Assembly (NCBI RefSeq): GCF_013284035.1
Contig: NZ_CP054141.1
Coordinates: 248,001 to 312,000, forward strand
Source of the DNA: Flavobacterium sp. M31R6
GTDB lineage: Bacteria > Bacteroidota > Bacteroidia > Flavobacteriales > Flavobacteriaceae
Direction of reading: 5' to 3'
Length of the DNA stretch: 64,000 nucleotides
The notes under the pieces were generated by a model. The model was not told where the DNA came from. It ran no database searches and saw nothing but the letters and a program-made list of their open reading frames with translations. Shown here piece by piece: positions 1 to 8,896 of the stretch; position 1 is the stretch's first letter, and every line of letters begins with the position of its first letter. The translations under genes and the position numbers were made by a program.

Positions 1-50
1 AACAAAGAATAATTTTATATAAAGCCATATTCATTATAATTTCAGAAGCC

Positions 51-1079
51 ATGAAAAAAAAATTGGAAGCCGACTTAATCAGCATTGCTCATAGAATTTT
101 ACAACTTAAAAATAAATCTGACATCAATCAACTTTTTTTGGAAACACAAAAATTATATGAAAAATTAGCAGTTTTACGATTTGTGGAAGAGCATTTTTCG
201 GATGCTAAACCAACAATTGGTCAAGCTGAAGTTGTCGAAAAAATGAAAGAGTTTTTCGAAAACATAGCGGTTCCCGAATTTCAAAGACCTCCTTCAATTA
301 TCAAAGCCGATATAGAGGAAGCTCCTGTGGCTGAAATTATTGAGGACAAATCTATCAGCCCTATTAAAGTTGAAGAAGTAATAAAGGAAGAAGACAACAA
401 AGTTAAACTCGAAGAAATCATTGCTACAAGCGATGAAGTTCCTACATCCGATATTCCTGAACCTTTATTAGAAGAAACAAAAGTATCTGAAGACATTATT
501 GCCGAAAAAATAGAAGAAGAGACGCCAATTGAAAAGCCAATGTTCCTTTTAGAAGAAACAGAAATTGAACCAATAGCCACTACAATTGTTGAGCCAATAG
601 AAACTGTAAAACCAGAATCTCCTAAGAAAAAGGAAATAGTCCAAATATCTTTTGATGACTTGCTTGGCGGTAAATACACTGCCCCTGATTTTGTAAAAGT
701 TTCTCCTTCGGATAAAAAACAAGAAACGGATTCTATTCAACCAACTCCTGATTTTGATTTTCCAAAAGAACCTATTTCAAATGCTCCACAAACAACATTC
801 GAAAAAGCAGAACCTAAAACAATTACCCTGAATGACAAATTAGCAAAAGAAATTAACATTGGACTGAACGACCGAATTGCTTTTGTTAAACATTTATTTG
901 GCGGCAATAATGAAGATTACAACCGCGTAGTGAATCAACTCATCACATTTGATACTTTTATCGAAACCAAAGCTTTTATTGACGAAATGGTAAAACCAGA
1001 TTACAATAATTGGGAAGGAAAAGAAGATTACGAACATCGTTTTATGGAAATCATAGAGAAAAAATTCTTGTCGTTTTAA
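51..1079 (+). CDS. Conserved hypothetical protein with acidic central linker
   Basis: A 342-residue protein with no signal peptide or membrane segment, so probably cytoplasmic. Three parts are visible. An N-terminal region (about 1-85) looks helical. A long region rich in Glu, Pro, Ile and Val (about 90-250) is low in complexity and probably disordered. The C-terminal segment (about 258-342) is rich in aromatic and charged residues (LNDRIAFVKHLFGG near its start) and looks like the folded, conserved part. The layout suggests a tethering or adaptor protein, but that is inference and I recognise no functional family. It lies 63 bp upstream of rsmI on the same strand and may be co-transcribed with it. 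Confidence 0.8.
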   Translation: MKKKLEADLISIAHRILQLKNKSDINQLFLETQKLYEKLAVLRFVEEHFSDAKPTIGQAEVVEKMKEFFENIAVPEFQRPPSIIKADIEEAPVAEIIEDKSISPIKVEEVIKEEDNKVKLEEIIATSDEVPTSDIPEPLLEETKVSEDIIAEKIEEETPIEKPMFLLEETEIEPIATTIVEPIETVKPESPKKKEIVQISFDDLLGGKYTAPDFVKVSPSDKKQETDSIQPTPDFDFPKEPISNAPQTTFEKAEPKTITLNDKLAKEINIGLNDRIAFVKHLFGGNNEDYNRVVNQLITFDTFIETKAFIDEMVKPDYNNWEGKEDYEHRFMEIIEKKFLSF

Positions 1080-1142
1080 GGGTTTCAACTTTACTCATTT
1101 CCCATTTTATATTTTATTAAATCCTCTCTTTAAGCAAGAAAA

Positions 1143-1859
1143 ATGTCAAAATTATATATAGTCCCTACTCCTATTGGCAACCTCGAAGACATGACTTTTC
1201 GTGCCATTAGGATTCTTAAAGAAGTAGATTTAATCCTTGCCGAAGACACTAGAACAAGCGGCAAACTGCTCAAGCATTTTGAGATCGGCACACACATGCA
1301 CAGTCATCATATGCATAACGAACACAAAACAATCGAAAATGTAATTTCCAGATTAAAAGCTGGTGAAAACATAGCCTTAATTTCTGATGCGGGAACACCA
1401 GCGATTTCCGATCCCGGATTTTTGCTCACTCGCGCTTGTATCGAAAACGGAATTGCAGTAGAATGTTTGCCTGGAGCAACGGCTTTTGTACCAGCTCTTG
1501 TCAACAGTGGTTTACCCAATGATAAATTTGTTTTTGAAGGTTTTCTTCCCGAAAAAAAAGGAAGACAAACCCGATATATGGAACTTGCCGAGGAAACCCG
1601 CACGATGATTCTATATGTTTCTCCACATAAATTGGTTAAAACCTTAGCCGAATTTATTACCTATTTTGGCGAAGACCGTACCATTTGTGTTTGCAGAGAA
1701 TTATCAAAACTACACGAAGAAAATGTTCGGGGAACTGCTCGAGAAGTACTCACACATTTTGAAAAAACAGCTCCTCGTGGTGAGATTGTCGTAGTGGTTG
1801 CAGGAAAAACAATTGTAAAAGAAGCCAAGAAAAGTAAATTTCAAAAAGACGAAGAATAA
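1143..1859 (+). CDS. rsmI: 16S rRNA (cytidine1402-2'-O)-methyltransferase RsmI
   Basis: A SAM-dependent enzyme that 2'-O-methylates C1402 in the decoding centre of 16S rRNA. The N-terminus carries the family signature LYIVPTPIGNLEDMTFRA (residues 4-21). The glycine-rich LISDAGTPAISDPG follows near residues 79-92, and ECLPGATAFVPALVNSGLP continues the tetrapyrrole-methylase fold. Its 238 residues are slightly shorter than E. coli RsmI because the C-terminal extension is short. It sits head to tail with the HopJ-like gene, 4 bp away, so the two are probably translated from one message. Identification is secure from the signatures. Confidence 0.95.
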   Translation: MSKLYIVPTPIGNLEDMTFRAIRILKEVDLILAEDTRTSGKLLKHFEIGTHMHSHHMHNEHKTIENVISRLKAGENIALISDAGTPAISDPGFLLTRACIENGIAVECLPGATAFVPALVNSGLPNDKFVFEGFLPEKKGRQTRYMELAEETRTMILYVSPHKLVKTLAEFITYFGEDRTICVCRELSKLHEENVRGTAREVLTHFEKTAPRGEIVVVVAGKTIVKEAKKSKFQKDEE

Positions 1860-1863
1860 ATAT

Positions 1864-2208
1864 ATGAATATCAATACCTTTTTAGACAAACTAAAACAAA
1901 CTCCAACAGCGATAACATTCGCAGAAACGATTGCAACAATAGAAGAAAACTACACTTTTACGCCGACTGCTTTTAAAAACGGAGAACAACACAATGCAGC
2001 TGGAGAAAACTCGGGATCTTGCAAATTATTTGCTTTTGCGCTATTGCAAAAATTATCCGTTGCCGAAACTTTAGCGTGTTTTGGAGCTTATTATTTTGAG
2101 GAAGTATTGGGAGATGCAAATGGAACCAATCACCAAAACATTCGCAATTTCATAAAAACTGGTTGGGACGGAATTCAATTTGAAGGAGAAGCATTAGTTT
2201 TGAAATAG
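1864..2208 (+). CDS. HopJ-family small protein
   Basis: A 114-residue soluble protein matching the family named HopJ type III effector, with the typical FTPTAFKNGEQHNAAGENSGSC-like core (about 32-53, given here only in part) and the Cys-Phe-Gly-Ala-Tyr-Tyr stretch that follows. The family name comes from a Pseudomonas effector, but homologues are widespread in bacteria without type III secretion, and none is visible here. I infer a housekeeping role of unknown nature. It starts 4 bp after rsmI, so it is probably in one operon with it. Confidence 0.85.
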   Translation: MNINTFLDKLKQTPTAITFAETIATIEENYTFTPTAFKNGEQHNAAGENSGSCKLFAFALLQKLSVAETLACFGAYYFEEVLGDANGTNHQNIRNFIKTGWDGIQFEGEALVLK

Positions 2209-2245
2209 TTTTATTTAAAAAATTAGACACTAAAACCTCCAAAAA

Positions 2246-3934
2246 ATGCGTTGGACACTTAAGCCAAAACCTGCTGAAGAAAAAATAAAGCATCTAGCCC
2301 AAGCTTTGAATGTAGAAGAATTTGTCGCTGCTTTATTGATACAAAGAGGCATTGAAACTTTTGAACAAGCCAAGCTTTTTTTCCGACCAAGTTTAGACGA
2401 TTTACATGATCCTTACCTAATGAAGGATATGGACAAAGCTGTCGAGCGCATCGAAAAAGCCATCTCAAATCAAGAAAATATACTTATATTCGGCGATTAC
2501 GATGTCGATGGAACCACCGCAGTATCACTTGTTTCTTCTTACTTGAAGAGCTATTACCCTAATATTGCCACTTATATTCCAGACCGCTATAACGAAGGTT
2601 ATGGAGTCTCCTACGCAGGAATTGATTTTGCCGATGACAATGGTTTTTCGCTCATCATCGCTCTGGATTGCGGTATAAAATCCATAGATCATGTCGCTTA
2701 CGCAAAAGATCGAAACATTGATTTCATTATTTGTGATCACCACAGGCCAGGAACATTTCTACCCGAAGCCGTTGCTGTTTTAGATCCAAAACGTGAAGAC
2801 TGCAATTATCCTTACGATGAATTATGTGGTTGTGGGGTAGGTTTCAAACTTATTCAAGCTTTAGGTGCCAATAGAAATCAAACCATTGAAGATTTGGTTT
2901 TGTATCTTGATTTGGTCGCCACAGCAATTGCAGCCGATATTGTGCCCATGACTGGTGAAAACCGTGTACTTGCTTATTTCGGATTACAGGTAATTAATGC
3001 GGAGCCAAGACCCGGAATTAAAGCATTAATACATCAAATAAAAAAGAAAACACTAGACATTACTGATGTTGTATTTATAATTGCACCTCGAATCAATGCC
3101 GCGGGCCGTATCAAACACGGTAACCATGCCGTCGAATTATTGACTGAATTTGATTTTGAACAAGCACAACAATTTGCTTCCGAAATTGAACAATACAATA
3201 CAGATCGAAAAGATTTGGACAAACAAATCACCAAGGAAGCGCTCCAGCAAATTGCCCAAAACCAGGAAGAGAAGAACTTTACTTCGGTGGTTTTTCAAGA
3301 AGATTGGCACAAAGGAGTTATTGGAATTGTGGCTTCACGACTAATTGAAACCTATTATCGTCCCACATTGGTTTTTACAAAAAGTGGCGATAAATATGCA
3401 GCTTCAGCACGATCGGTAAAAGGATTTGATGTGTACAATGCACTCGAAGCCTGTTCGGAACATTTGGAACAATTTGGAGGACACATGTATGCTGCGGGAA
3501 TGACTTTAAAGGAAGAAAACTATCAAACCTTCAAAAATGCATTTGAAAAAACAGTGCAAGAAACCATCCATCCCGATCAATTGACTCCAGAGATATCTAT
3601 TGATGCCGAAATTAATTTTGAAGACATTTCACCAAAATTAATTCGGATCCTGAAACAATTTGAGCCCTTTGGTCCATTAAATATGACTCCTGTTTTTTTG
3701 ACCAAAAAAATAAAAGACACCGGCTATGCCAAAACACTAGGTTCTGAAGATGAGCATTTAAAGCTATTTGTAAAACAAAATAACTCCGAAGGTCTTAACG
3801 CTATTGGTTTTGGACTAGGAAATAAAAAAGAGTTAACCTCTAATCAAAAAGAATTTGATGCCGTATATTGCATCGATGAAAATGAGTGGAATGACAAAGT
3901 GAGCATTCAATTACGATTAAAAGATATTAAATAA
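2246..3934 (+). CDS. recJ: Single-stranded-DNA-specific exonuclease RecJ
   Basis: A 5'-3' single-strand exonuclease acting in RecF-pathway recombination, base excision and mismatch repair. The DHH phosphoesterase motifs are present: FGDYDVDGTTA near residue 81 (motif I), ALDCGIKS (motif II) and CDHHRPG (motif III, the DHH triad) near residue 163. The DHHA1 domain carries the glycine-rich FGGHMYAAGMTL near residues 412-423, followed by the C-terminal OB-like domain. At 562 residues it has the usual family length. It lies 37 bp after the HopJ-like gene and 12 bp before the MFS gene on the same strand. Confidence 0.95.
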   Translation: MRWTLKPKPAEEKIKHLAQALNVEEFVAALLIQRGIETFEQAKLFFRPSLDDLHDPYLMKDMDKAVERIEKAISNQENILIFGDYDVDGTTAVSLVSSYLKSYYPNIATYIPDRYNEGYGVSYAGIDFADDNGFSLIIALDCGIKSIDHVAYAKDRNIDFIICDHHRPGTFLPEAVAVLDPKREDCNYPYDELCGCGVGFKLIQALGANRNQTIEDLVLYLDLVATAIAADIVPMTGENRVLAYFGLQVINAEPRPGIKALIHQIKKKTLDITDVVFIIAPRINAAGRIKHGNHAVELLTEFDFEQAQQFASEIEQYNTDRKDLDKQITKEALQQIAQNQEEKNFTSVVFQEDWHKGVIGIVASRLIETYYRPTLVFTKSGDKYAASARSVKGFDVYNALEACSEHLEQFGGHMYAAGMTLKEENYQTFKNAFEKTVQETIHPDQLTPEISIDAEINFEDISPKLIRILKQFEPFGPLNMTPVFLTKKIKDTGYAKTLGSEDEHLKLFVKQNNSEGLNAIGFGLGNKKELTSNQKEFDAVYCIDENEWNDKVSIQLRLKDIK

Positions 3935-3946
3935 TTCAAGATTAAA

Positions 3947-5215
3947 ATGAAAAAAAACGATCCATACGCAGCCCTGAGATTCAAAGAATTCAACACCTTT
4001 TTGTTGATTCGTTTTGCCATGGTTTTTGCCTGGTCAATGCAGTTTATCATCATCGAATGGGAAGTATATAGAATTACAAAAAGTGCACTTTCGCTTGGTA
4101 TTATTGGTTTAATGGAAATCATTCCTGCCATCTCTGTGTCATTATTCGCAGGACATTTTGTCGATCAAAATGAAAAAAAGGGCCTTTTATCCAAATGTAT
4201 TCTAGGATTTTCAGTAATTAGTTTGGGATTGTTTTTAATCACTTGGCCAAAGGTAAATGTTGGTTTGCCTACAACTACTATTCTATATACTATCTATGGC
4301 CTAGTTTTCTTTGGGGGAATTGTCCGTTCGTTTTTAGGGCCAACTGTTTTCTCGCTTTTGGCATTAATTGTTCCTAAAAAAGCCTATTCAAACGCAGCTA
4401 CTTGGAGTAGTTCTGTTTGGCAAGTGGGTTCTGTTGTGGGACCAGCCGTGGCAGGTTTCGCTATTCATTTAATCGGAGTTCACTGGTCTATGTGTTTGGT
4501 TCTTGCGTGTTCTCTTTTTGCTTTAATAATACTAACTCAAATTGAAAAAAAGCCTATTTTGAATCCAAAAATTGGCGAACCTGTTATGGACAGTTTGAAA
4601 GAAGGAATCAAATTTGTTTATAACAACAAATCTATCTTAAGTGCTTTAACCCTTGACATGGCTGCGGTTTTGTTTGGAGGCGCGGTAGCGTTACTACCTA
4701 TTTTTGCTTTAGACATTTTAAAAGTAGGCCCTGAAGGATTTGGGTTTCTAAGAGCCGCACCAGCTGTTGGTGCCATTTTAACCATGTTTTTTACGGCCTA
4801 CGTTCCTGTGAATAAAAATGCCGGTATGAAATTATTGACCGCCATCTTCCTATTTGGTGTATGTATCATCATATTTGGTCTTTCTACAAGTTTCTGGATT
4901 TCGCTTTTAGCTCTATTTTTCAGTGGGGTTGTCGATGGAATTTCGATGGTTATCAGACAAACTATTTTACAGCTTAAAACTCCCGATCACATGCGCGGTC
5001 GTGTAGCCTCTGTAAATTCAATATTTGTAGGTTCTTCAAACGAGTTGGGTGCTTTTGAAAGTGGACTAACCGCAAAACTGATGGGAACCGTTACTGCTGT
5101 CGTATTTGGCGGAAGTATGACACTTCTTATTGTCGTTTTCACAGGATTGGTATCTCCTGAATTTAGAAAATTGGATTTGCAAAAAGATATGGATGATCAT
5201 GAAAAACATGAATAA
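3947..5215 (+). CDS. MFS transporter, EntS-like
   Basis: A 422-residue inner-membrane protein with about 12 hydrophobic helices, an MFS_3/EntS-type major facilitator. The first helix begins near residue 17 (FLLIRFAMVFAWSMQFIII). The loop after helix 2 reads FAGHFVDQNEKKG, a variant of the family's GxxxDRxxR signature. Proteins of this type export siderophores, drugs or other small molecules, and the substrate cannot be read from sequence. The gene begins 12 bp after recJ and is followed 45 bp later by the multihaem lipoprotein gene, so co-transcription is likely but a functional link is not evident. Confidence 0.88.
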   Translation: MKKNDPYAALRFKEFNTFLLIRFAMVFAWSMQFIIIEWEVYRITKSALSLGIIGLMEIIPAISVSLFAGHFVDQNEKKGLLSKCILGFSVISLGLFLITWPKVNVGLPTTTILYTIYGLVFFGGIVRSFLGPTVFSLLALIVPKKAYSNAATWSSSVWQVGSVVGPAVAGFAIHLIGVHWSMCLVLACSLFALIILTQIEKKPILNPKIGEPVMDSLKEGIKFVYNNKSILSALTLDMAAVLFGGAVALLPIFALDILKVGPEGFGFLRAAPAVGAILTMFFTAYVPVNKNAGMKLLTAIFLFGVCIIIFGLSTSFWISLLALFFSGVVDGISMVIRQTILQLKTPDHMRGRVASVNSIFVGSSNELGAFESGLTAKLMGTVTAVVFGGSMTLLIVVFTGLVSPEFRKLDLQKDMDDHEKHE

Positions 5216-5260
5216 TTATTTTCTTTCTAATTTATTCAAATAAAAAGTACATTTACTGCA

Positions 5261-6466
5261 ATGGCAAAAACAAAAATACTTTTTACGATTGCAGCCTTGG
5301 TAACTTTTTTGACTAGTTGCAACAACAAATCAGACGAATATATTGATCCTCGCGGAACCGATTATGCTGGATCCGAAAGCTGTATCCAATGTCATCAAAC
5401 GCAGTACGAATCAGCTTTTCACAGTTCGCATTCCAAAGCGACAGCACCTGCTATTCCGGAGAATGTTTTGGGTGATTTCAGCAAAGGGAATCCTGTTTTT
5501 GTTTATGACAAAAACACCAAATTAGTAGTAGAGGAACGCAACGACAGCCTTTATCAGGTTCTATACAAAAATGGCAAAGAAATGGAAGCCCATCGATTTG
5601 AAATTGTTTTTGGAACCAAGCATGCACAAACTTCTGTTTATTGGCACAATAATAATACTTACGAGCTACCTCTTTCTTATTACACATCAGTTCACAGTTG
5701 GGCAACAAGCCCTGGTTTTCCATCAGACAAGCCTTATTTTGATCGAAAAGTAGTTAAAGATTGTTATTCCTGCCACAGCTCTAACATCAGTAGTCGAACA
5801 GTCGATCAAAGCTCTAGAGAAAACAGCTTTCTTACCATGGACGCCGAAGATATCATCAATAAAAAAACAATCGTTTATGGAATTGACTGCGAGCGTTGTC
5901 ATGGGCCAGCGAAACAGCACGCCGAATTTCATCTTAAAAATCCAAATGTAAAAGTGGCCAATAGTATCGTTAGCTACCAATCTCTTAGCAGACAGCAAAA
6001 ATTAGACGCTTGTGCTCTTTGTCACTCTGGAAATGACGGTATCAAAGTAAAATCGCGTTTCGAATTTAAACCAGGAGATAATCTTTCGGAATATATGAGA
6101 AGTATGAGCGATCCTAGCGGCACCGCTGAATTTGATGTTCACGGAAATCAATATCGATTATTGGCACAAAGCAAATGTTTTATCAAAAGCGAAAAAATGG
6201 ATTGTATTACCTGTCATAATCCACATGAAAATGCATCTCAAAATCTAGCTTCCTATTCTAAAATTTGTATGTCTTGCCATCAAGAAATTAAACATAGTGC
6301 GGCTACTCTTAAAACCATGCCTGTCTCATTATTGGCTAATAATTGTGTAGAATGTCATATGACAAAAAAGTCATCGAATGCCATTCGTTTTCAGCTTTCG
6401 AATAATGCCGAAATGTCTAATTATATTTTAAGAACACATAAAATTGCAATCTATCCAAAAACGTAA
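5261..6466 (+). CDS. Seven-haem c-type cytochrome lipoprotein
   Basis: The N-terminus is a lipoprotein signal peptide (hydrophobic 5-18, lipobox LTSC with Cys20), so the protein should be anchored in a membrane and exposed to the periplasm or surface. Seven CXXCH haem c motifs are visible at about residues 41, 168, 210, 251, 315, 336 and 362. The first is separated from the others by an about 120-residue insert with a beta-rich look (VFVYDKNTKLVVEE onwards). The layout resembles cytochrome c554/c3-type multihaem electron-transfer proteins. Its redox partner is unknown, and no nitrite, sulfite or hydroxylamine reductase gene lies nearby. The gene follows the MFS gene closely and ends convergently with the GNAT gene. 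Confidence 0.9.
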   Translation: MAKTKILFTIAALVTFLTSCNNKSDEYIDPRGTDYAGSESCIQCHQTQYESAFHSSHSKATAPAIPENVLGDFSKGNPVFVYDKNTKLVVEERNDSLYQVLYKNGKEMEAHRFEIVFGTKHAQTSVYWHNNNTYELPLSYYTSVHSWATSPGFPSDKPYFDRKVVKDCYSCHSSNISSRTVDQSSRENSFLTMDAEDIINKKTIVYGIDCERCHGPAKQHAEFHLKNPNVKVANSIVSYQSLSRQQKLDACALCHSGNDGIKVKSRFEFKPGDNLSEYMRSMSDPSGTAEFDVHGNQYRLLAQSKCFIKSEKMDCITCHNPHENASQNLASYSKICMSCHQEIKHSAATLKTMPVSLLANNCVECHMTKKSSNAIRFQLSNNAEMSNYILRTHKIAIYPKT

Positions 6467-6483
6467 AGTAAATAATTTCGCTT

Positions 6484-7164
6484 TTATTTTTGGACAATAT
6501 TCCAAACACTAATTTTGGTTCTGGTTTGAAAACCTAATTTTTCATATAGCTTGATTGCTCCAACATTGGACTCTGCAACATGTAAAAATGGTGTTTTGTT
6601 TTTTGCAAAAATAGCATTTACAGCATGGGTAACTAATTGCTTTGCGTATCCTTTTCCAGTGTGTCCCGGATGAGTAATTACAGCGCTTACTTCGGTGTAT
6701 TCATCCATTTGCATTCGTTCGCCAGTTACAGCAACGAGTTGATTGTCTTTATAAATACCATAATAATTTCCTAATTCAGCAGTCTTCTTTTTAAAATACT
6801 CGGGATAAACAATTTTGACCAATCCCAATAAATCGTCTAAGTGTTCCTCCTCTAATTTTACAATCTGATCTTCAATGTTTCCCTCAATTTTATCATGAAT
6901 AATCATTTGTAAACAGATTAATTCATTGTTTAACTTTAGGCTGTCAGGCACATTTGGTTTCTGGCCAATAATAAAAAAATTACTGGCTAATTTAGAGTAT
7001 TCAGAAATAGATTGCTCCATGTTATCAAGAGCAATAAAACCTCCAAAAGGACAATAATCGGGATGATAAAATTTTATAGTTCCAAAATCAATTCCAAAAT
7101 TTTTATGCGTTTCGGACACTGAATACCAAACGGGATTGTCTAATTTATTATTACCAGTTACCAT
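6484..7164 (-). CDS. GNAT family N-acetyltransferase
   Basis: A 226-residue acyltransferase. The C-terminal half has the GNAT fold. Motif A for acetyl-CoA binding appears as ITHPGHTGKGYAKQLV (about residues 162-177), followed by the conserved HVAESNVGAIKLYEKLGFQ segment with Asn and Tyr. The N-terminal half (1-100) is a family-specific extension. This architecture resembles FR47-like GNAT proteins, whose substrate cannot be inferred here. It is transcribed towards the cytochrome gene, with 17 bp between the stop codons. Confidence 0.88.
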   Translation of the reverse strand: MVTGNNKLDNPVWYSVSETHKNFGIDFGTIKFYHPDYCPFGGFIALDNMEQSISEYSKLASNFFIIGQKPNVPDSLKLNNELICLQMIIHDKIEGNIEDQIVKLEEEHLDDLLGLVKIVYPEYFKKKTAELGNYYGIYKDNQLVAVTGERMQMDEYTEVSAVITHPGHTGKGYAKQLVTHAVNAIFAKNKTPFLHVAESNVGAIKLYEKLGFQTRTKISVWNIVQK

Positions 7165-7213
7165 CTTTATTTATTTATGAAATACCGAAAGTGAGTTGTA
7201 TTAATTGTAGAAT

Positions 7214-7969
7214 TTATTCAAACTTTTTAACCTCGAATGTTTCACCATCAAAAACTCCATAAGTAAAATACGTAATCCAATCACCCAGATTTACATATTC
7301 CGAATTTTCGCCAACAGTCTTAATCATTGGCAAATGACGGTGACCAAAAACAAAATAATTATAATGTTTGGTTTCCAATTTTCGTTTGGCATAAATAATA
7401 AGCCATTCGTTTTCCTCTCCCAAGAATTTAACGTCTTCGGCACCGGAAATCAATTTATTTTTAACAGAAAGATATTGAGCCAATTTAACTCCAAGATCGG
7501 GATGAAGCCATCTAAAAAGCCATTTAGAAAACGGATTGGTAAATACTTTTTTCATGCGTTTATAGCCTAGATCCCCGGGACCTTTTCCGTCACCATGACC
7601 AATCAAAAAGGTTTTATCCCCAAAAGTAAATTCTTTGTTATCGTGATAAACGGGAATGTTCAACTCGGTTTCAAAATAATCGGTCATCCATAAATCATGG
7701 TTTCCCACAAAGAAATAAATAGGAACTCCGCTGTCGCGAATTTCGGCCAACTTACCTAAAATACGAACAAAGCCTTTTGGAACAACCGTTTTGTATTCGA
7801 ACCAAAAATCAAATAAATCACCCAAAAGAAATATGGCTTCGGCATCGTCTTTTACCTCGTTTAGCCAAGCGACAAACTTTTGCTCTCTTGGAAAACTCAA
7901 CTCTGGAGTTGGTGCGCCAAAATGCTGATCGGAGGCGAAATAGATTTTTTTATTGTTGGATAATTGCAT
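7214..7969 (-). CDS. lpxH: UDP-2,3-diacylglucosamine diphosphatase LpxH
   Basis: A metallophosphoesterase of lipid A synthesis that releases lipid X and UMP at the inner membrane. The dinuclear metal motifs are in order: DQHFG (about 14-18), GDLFDFW (about 50-56), GNHD (about 93-96), GHGDG (about 127-131) and FGHRH (about 211-215). Residue count (251) fits the LpxH family. It is the second gene after queD, 14 bp downstream, in a minus-strand operon. Confidence 0.93.
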   Translation of the reverse strand: MQLSNNKKIYFASDQHFGAPTPELSFPREQKFVAWLNEVKDDAEAIFLLGDLFDFWFEYKTVVPKGFVRILGKLAEIRDSGVPIYFFVGNHDLWMTDYFETELNIPVYHDNKEFTFGDKTFLIGHGDGKGPGDLGYKRMKKVFTNPFSKWLFRWLHPDLGVKLAQYLSVKNKLISGAEDVKFLGEENEWLIIYAKRKLETKHYNYFVFGHRHLPMIKTVGENSEYVNLGDWITYFTYGVFDGETFEVKKFE

Positions 7970-7983
7970 GAACTACTTATAAA

Positions 7984-8436
7984 TTATTGATTGTCGCTTG
8001 CAAACCATTCGGCGAATGAAGATTCTGTTTCCTGCAATTTAAGAGAAAAAAGTTCAATGTCTTGAGGTAATCTGCGAATGATTCTTCGGGAAAAATCGAC
8101 AACCATATTCTCGCTAGTTGGCTGATAATCCACTAAAATCACATGATGTCCTCGGTTTTTTAGTTCGTTTGCCAATTCGATATGTGGAGTTGTTTCATTG
8201 AAAACAGTAGCGTGATCAAATTGATCGACAATCTCTTCTTTCACAATTTTTTTCAGATCCGAAAAATCAATGACCATACCAAACTTCACATTGTTTCGTT
8301 CCGTAATAGGTTTCCCAATTACGGTAACCGATAACTTATAACTATGACCGTGCACATTTTTACATTTCCCATCATATCCGTATAAAGCATGACCGGTTTC
8401 AAAATTAAATTGTTTGGTAATTCTAATATTGCTCAT
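7984..8436 (-). CDS. queD: 6-pyruvoyl tetrahydropterin synthase / QueD family
   Basis: A 150-residue enzyme of the PTPS/QueD fold. QueD converts dihydroneopterin triphosphate to 6-carboxytetrahydropterin for queuosine and 7-deazaguanine synthesis. Zinc ligands and catalytic residues are visible: His at FETGHALYG (about 16), the DGKCKNVHGHSY segment (Cys24, His28 and His30) and Glu at the LQETESS segment near the C-terminus. Other queuosine genes are not in the window, so a pterin role cannot be excluded. A TAnnTTTG box (8456-8463, minus strand) lies just upstream. Confidence 0.9.
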   Translation of the reverse strand: MSNIRITKQFNFETGHALYGYDGKCKNVHGHSYKLSVTVIGKPITERNNVKFGMVIDFSDLKKIVKEEIVDQFDHATVFNETTPHIELANELKNRGHHVILVDYQPTSENMVVDFSRRIIRRLPQDIELFSLKLQETESSFAEWFASDNQ

Positions 8437-8455
8437 TGAAGATCTATTTTGGTTG

Positions 8456-8463
8456 CAAATTTA
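8456..8463 (-). promoter_or_regulatory. Probable -7 box for queD-lpxH
   Basis: On the minus strand these bases read TAAATTTG, a perfect match to the Bacteroidota TAnnTTTG box, 19 bp upstream of the queD start codon. I do not see a TTG at the usual upstream distance, so only the -7 element is claimed. Confidence 0.55.
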
Positions 8464-8644
8464 AGGAATTCGCATGAGAAATAGCCCGTAAATGTCGGGC
8501 AAACATATTTGCCTAATTATTACGCAAAGATTCCCGAAGAACTCGCAGAGAATCGCAAAGATTTTTATGATTGTGCTTAACTTGAATAAATTATTTATGT
8601 TTTACCTAAATAGAATTATAAAAAAGGTGAATGTGTTATTAACG

Positions 8645-8700
8645 ATATAAGAAATATAAATTCATAGAAGAAAACTTAAATGAACTTATATTTCTTATAT
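8645..8700. repeat. 21-bp inverted repeat, near-perfect
   Basis: Arms at 8645-8665 and 8680-8700 match at 20 of 21 positions around a 14-base loop (ATATAAGAAATATAA-type arm). It lies in the 460-bp gap between the divergent queD and lipoprotein genes, directly before a dispersed repeat element. It lacks a T tract and does not look like an ordinary terminator. Confidence 0.7.
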
Positions 8701-8735
8701 GGTTAATTGAATTAAAAACATGTTTTTACCGTGAA

Positions 8736-8835
8736 GCCCTAGCCCTGATGGAAACGGCATCCTTTTTATGGGGTGATTTTTCTTCACCTCATAAAAAGAT
8801 ATAGTGTACAGCAGGAAATAGCTCCTAATAATTCG
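8736..8835 (+). repeat. Dispersed palindromic repeat, copy 1
   Basis: The element starts with the core GCCCTAGCCCTGATGGAAAC. A hairpin follows (arms TTTTTATGGGGTGA and TCACCTCATAAAAA, with one mismatch), and it ends with an AAGATATAGTG-TACAGCAGGAAATAGCTCCT tail. The same leading core and tail recur at 35501-35604, with diverged relatives at 21712-21790 and on the opposite strand at 56052-56175. The hairpin sequence itself differs between copies. Confidence 0.75.
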
Positions 8836-8896
8836 TGAAATATTTCGATTACAGTAAATATAATTGTTATTTTGTAGAATCAAATTTTAGTTCATT

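Noticed and set aside
1864..2208. Type III secretion effector
   Set aside because: The HopJ family name is historical. There is no secretion system here, and homologues are common in non-pathogens.
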